20,117 nucleotides of DNA from Chara braunii (lineage: Eukaryota > Streptophyta > Charophyceae > Charales > Characeae): contig BFEA01000761.1 in assembly GCA_003427395.1 (NCBI GenBank), forward strand, positions 10,193 through 30,309, given 5' to 3'. Under the pieces are notes generated by a model. That model searched no databases and was not told where the DNA came from. It saw only the letters and a program-made list of their open reading frames with translations. Made by a program: the position numbers and the translations under genes. This document shows, one piece after another, positions 17,558-20,117 of this stretch (the stretch's first letter is position 1; every line of letters starts with the position of its first letter).

Positions 17558-19684
17558 CTACTCGTTTGCCTTCGTTACGTACCAGGCAGCGATCAGTGGA
17601 CAAATGTTCCTCATTGTCCTGCGAGCCGCTTTGGCTGCCTCTATCACTGTGGGGGCCTCTCCTTGGGCAACCTGAGAAATGGAAGTGAATTCAGGGGCAT
17701 ATTCGTTGTTCCACCTTCTCAATTCCTCAGTTTGGGACAGCACAACCGCAGCTTCTTTTTCAAGCAGGGCACGTTCCGATTTCTCCTCGATCTCCATTTG
17801 CTCGTTGTTGGCTTCTTTCCGTTTTTGGTTTTTCCCAGTTTTTTTTGCTTTGGGACGCAGATCTTGGAAGTTATCACTAATTGTTGGGATGGTCTTGTCT
17901 TTGTCCACTGTTTCTTGATCTCTTGCCCTTTTCTTTTCTGCATATCTGAAGGCTGCAAATTCTGAGAATTCCTCAGCCTTTTCCTTTTTGAGTATCTCAT
18001 ACTGATTGGTTGAGTTGCTGAAGCCTGCAATTGAGTTTTTGTTGCCATTAACCTGAGGTCTTTCTGCATGTTTCAGGCAGGCCACTCGAATGTCAAAGGC
18101 ATGTTCGCGCTCCCTTTTTGCCTTCTCAACATAGTCTCGAAGCCAGGCCAGAGACTGCCTGGACCGATCCTCTTCTTCTGCCGAATTTGAGTCGGGTGTG
18201 CTGTTACCCCCTTTCGCTTCATCATCCGCCTCATCACCCTTTGAGTCTAAGTCCATCTCTTCTTCATTCGGCCCCCCGTCTATCATTCCCGCTTCCTTGG
18301 CTCCAGCTGTTTCACTAGCTTTTCTTCGTTTTGAGCCTGCCTCCTTTGCTAGCAATCCTTCATGTTCTTGAAGCTGGCGCTTGTTATCTGTTACAGATTT
18401 GCTCTTCCTCTTATATGTTTGAAATTCTGATTGTTCTGCTTGTTTCAGCGCACGTTTGAATGAGGTTGGTTCCTTGTTGAATTCTTGCTCAATCTGTTCC
18501 CTGATCGTTTCTAGGTCCCACAACAGATCTTCCTTTGCTTTCTCCTCTCTGATCACTCTTGAGTCCGTGATCGGATTTGTGTTGATCTTTGTTGGGTTGC
18601 CTCTTACTTTCCCGGTCGCCTTCTTCTGCCACCTACTATCAGCGGGAGGAAAAATGTCGGGTTTTTTTACTGATGGGTTCTGATCACCGAAATGCCAGAC
18701 CCAGTCTGGTTCGTCCAGGTTATCGTCGAAGACCCACCCATCGTAGGATGGGTCCGCCACATACCAGATTCCTGGAGCGTCTTCGACTTCGGCCAGCATA
18801 TTCGGTAACAACTTCCTTTCTTTTGCTTGCTTGGGAAACTTGGGGCATCTTTGATCGGTTCCTAGGTGACCCCTCTCTCTGCAGCGGAAACATATTGGAG
18901 ATGTGCGTGTTGAGATTCTCACCTCAATCAGTCTGTCTTCAATCTGAAATTTCCATGCTGGAGGAAAAACAGGCGGCTCGTCCGTCTGTACATCGAGGAT
19001 CGCTGTCATCGATCCGCAGTGTGGGGCCAGAAAGTCTGGCGTCGAAAGGATCCATTTCAGGATCTTGTTGGCTATGTACTGTCTTTCAAGTTTGTCAACT
19101 AATAAGCCATGGAAGCCCGGCTGGATGTTGTCTAACTGTACCCAAAAGTTCTCCTTCAGTAGGGTCTGTTTGTAGGACGCAACAAAAGTTGGGCTTTGTC
19201 TTTGAACTGTGCGTTTCTTCCAGCGAGTGATTGTGCAAACCGAGCCATGACAGTTCCTGGATTGCATTTCACTTGCAATCCTCGTCGGATCCTCGTGGAT
19301 GAAAAGAACTAGGATACTGTTGCGGCCCAAAGTCTGCAGTGAGAAGGTATCTCCTATCTGGTTGAGTTTGGGCTCCTTTCGGATTGTTTCCATCACCCAT
19401 TTCCTTTTTTCCGCGGGTTGGAGGTCTGCCCCATGTCGAGCGAAGTTGAATACTACGCCGTGTTCCTCATGCATGTCGTCCAGCTCGGCGATTTTTTCCT
19501 TTGGGTATTTCCAGATGATTACCTCTTCTTCTTTGCCCTCTACGATCTGCTTCCCAGTTGACTCAATCCCTGGGACTTTTGTCATTTCTATTAGGAATTT
19601 CAGCGCTTCATTGTCGGTAGTGTTCGGAATCGTTCCCATTCCCATCTGATCTGATGTGCCTGTGCCTGGTGTTGGAGTTGCCAT
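17558..19684 (-). CDS. LINE-A ORF1: nucleic-acid-binding Gag-like protein with CCHC knuckle
   Basis: The ORF1 protein packages LINE RNA into the particle that carries ORF2. It has 708 residues from MATPTPGTG. Residues 1-170 are an N-terminal region with no clear family match. Residues 180-260 (FWVQLDNIQPGFHGLLVDK, then LIEVRIS) look like the plant LINE domain preceding the knuckle (DUF4283 type). A zinc knuckle follows with C265, C268, H273 and C280; its last spacing is 6 instead of the usual 4. Residues 290-700 are charged, coiled-coil-like and rich in Lys and Glu, with basic stretches such as KRRK. The start fits because the frame has no ATG upstream before the UTR. The stop is TAG at 17558, and open sequence follows it. 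No ambiguous bases fall in this ORF. Confidence 0.88.
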   Translation of the reverse strand: MATPTPGTGTSDQMGMGTIPNTTDNEALKFLIEMTKVPGIESTGKQIVEGKEEEVIIWKYPKEKIAELDDMHEEHGVVFNFARHGADLQPAEKRKWVMETIRKEPKLNQIGDTFSLQTLGRNSILVLFIHEDPTRIASEMQSRNCHGSVCTITRWKKRTVQRQSPTFVASYKQTLLKENFWVQLDNIQPGFHGLLVDKLERQYIANKILKWILSTPDFLAPHCGSMTAILDVQTDEPPVFPPAWKFQIEDRLIEVRISTRTSPICFRCRERGHLGTDQRCPKFPKQAKERKLLPNMLAEVEDAPGIWYVADPSYDGWVFDDNLDEPDWVWHFGDQNPSVKKPDIFPPADSRWQKKATGKVRGNPTKINTNPITDSRVIREEKAKEDLLWDLETIREQIEQEFNKEPTSFKRALKQAEQSEFQTYKRKSKSVTDNKRQLQEHEGLLAKEAGSKRRKASETAGAKEAGMIDGGPNEEEMDLDSKGDEADDEAKGGNSTPDSNSAEEEDRSRQSLAWLRDYVEKAKREREHAFDIRVACLKHAERPQVNGNKNSIAGFSNSTNQYEILKKEKAEEFSEFAAFRYAEKKRARDQETVDKDKTIPTISDNFQDLRPKAKKTGKNQKRKEANNEQMEIEEKSERALLEKEAAVVLSQTEELRRWNNEYAPEFTSISQVAQGEAPTVIEAAKAARRTMRNICPLIAAWYVTKANE

Positions 19685-20117
19685 CTTCGTTGTCAGTGAT
19701 CGGAGCTTCTGTCTGTCAATGTCCTTTCTAGATGTAGATTGAAGTGGTGGGGGGTTCGGGGCGAAGGTCAGAATTGGTTATCGCAGGTATTGAGTTCGAT
19801 GACGGGGGGGGAACAGGTCCAAAGTTTTAAGGGTCAAAGGAGGAGGAACGGGCTAATTAGCGGGCTAATTGACGGGAAGGAGGTTGGTATGCGGTAGTTT
19901 TCTTGTGGAGGGGGGATGGGGACGTAGGCTGGATGGTTGAGTCGAGGTGTAGGGAATGGATTGGGGATGTGTTTGGGGTTGGGGTATGACCAGGTAAGGG
20001 TCGGGGGTCTGAAATCAGATACTGTGAGTGGTGACAGGGGCAGGGCTTCGTCTCCCCGCCTGGGGAGCGTGATCTGTGTGGAGAGAATTGGAAAGTGGAC
20101 AGGGCTTCGCTCCTCGT
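19685..20117 (-). promoter_or_regulatory. LINE-A 5' UTR (incomplete)
   Basis: This is sequence upstream of ORF1 to the window edge, C-rich on the element strand. It has a 12-bp direct repeat (CGGGCTAATTRR, 19850-19875), a repeated CAGGGCTTCG at 20041 and 20100, and a perfect hairpin CTCCCC-GCCT-GGGGAG at 20052-20067. An internal promoter is expected here for a LINE, but no specific box is identified. Confidence 0.6.

Larger units (their letters stand above)
11753..20117 (-). mobile_element. LINE-A, near-complete non-LTR retrotransposon (5' end outside window)
   Basis: On the minus strand the order is: 5' UTR (from the right edge to 19685), ORF1, an acidic ORF1 extension, ORF2 and a 3' UTR (12285-11805). 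An A-rich tail (T-rich 11753-11804 on plus) completes it. More than 8.3 kb is present. The element lies in an intron of the peptidase gene in sense orientation. All ambiguous bases of the window fall between 11924 and 16636, inside it. Target duplications cannot be tested because the 5' end is missing. A detached 3' end of the same family is at 6626-6862. Confidence 0.9.

Overview
The window reads as nuclear DNA of a large-genome streptophyte (land plant or charophyte alga; a Chara-like alga would fit, but that is inference). It has a spliced eukaryotic gene with kilobase-scale introns, a plant-type LINE whose ORF2 ends in a zinc-binding reverse-transcriptase C-terminal domain (zf-RVT type), and many A-tailed SINE copies. 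I see no prokaryotic gene organisation, CRISPR array or rRNA.

The only host gene is on the minus strand and spans almost the whole window. It encodes an M16-family metallopeptidase (insulin-degrading enzyme / nardilysin type). Four exons can be placed to the base: 11621-10825, 9163-9014, 7622-7443 and 1299-1096. All have canonical GT/AG junctions, and the three internal joins fall in phase 0, matching the family without gaps. The first exon seen starts in mid-codon, so further exons lie beyond the right edge. The C-terminal exons lie beyond the left edge. The peptidase carries an unusual acidic, low-complexity insert of about 150 residues.

The introns are filled with mobile DNA. From 11753 to at least the right edge lies a near-complete LINE (here LINE-A) in the sense orientation of the host gene: 5' UTR, ORF1 with a CCHC knuckle, an acidic ORF1 extension, ORF2 with endonuclease, reverse transcriptase and zf-RVT, then 3' UTR and A-rich tail. 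A detached LINE-A 3' end lies at about 6626-6862. Two 3' fragments of a second LINE (LINE-B) lie at about 2180-2850 and 3875-4916. At least six substantial copies of one SINE family (SINE1), plus fragments, and three members of a tRNA-like family (SINE2) are scattered through the introns.

The most interesting signals are: a SINE1 stem-loop whose stem sequence differs between copies yet stays self-complementary around a conserved loop; a second SINE1 hairpin also found near the 3' end of LINE-A; a tandem array built on the SINE1 head; a partial triplication of a peptidase exon that creates a decoy splice acceptor; a possible symmetric cassette exon; and a perfect 37-bp intronic inverted repeat.
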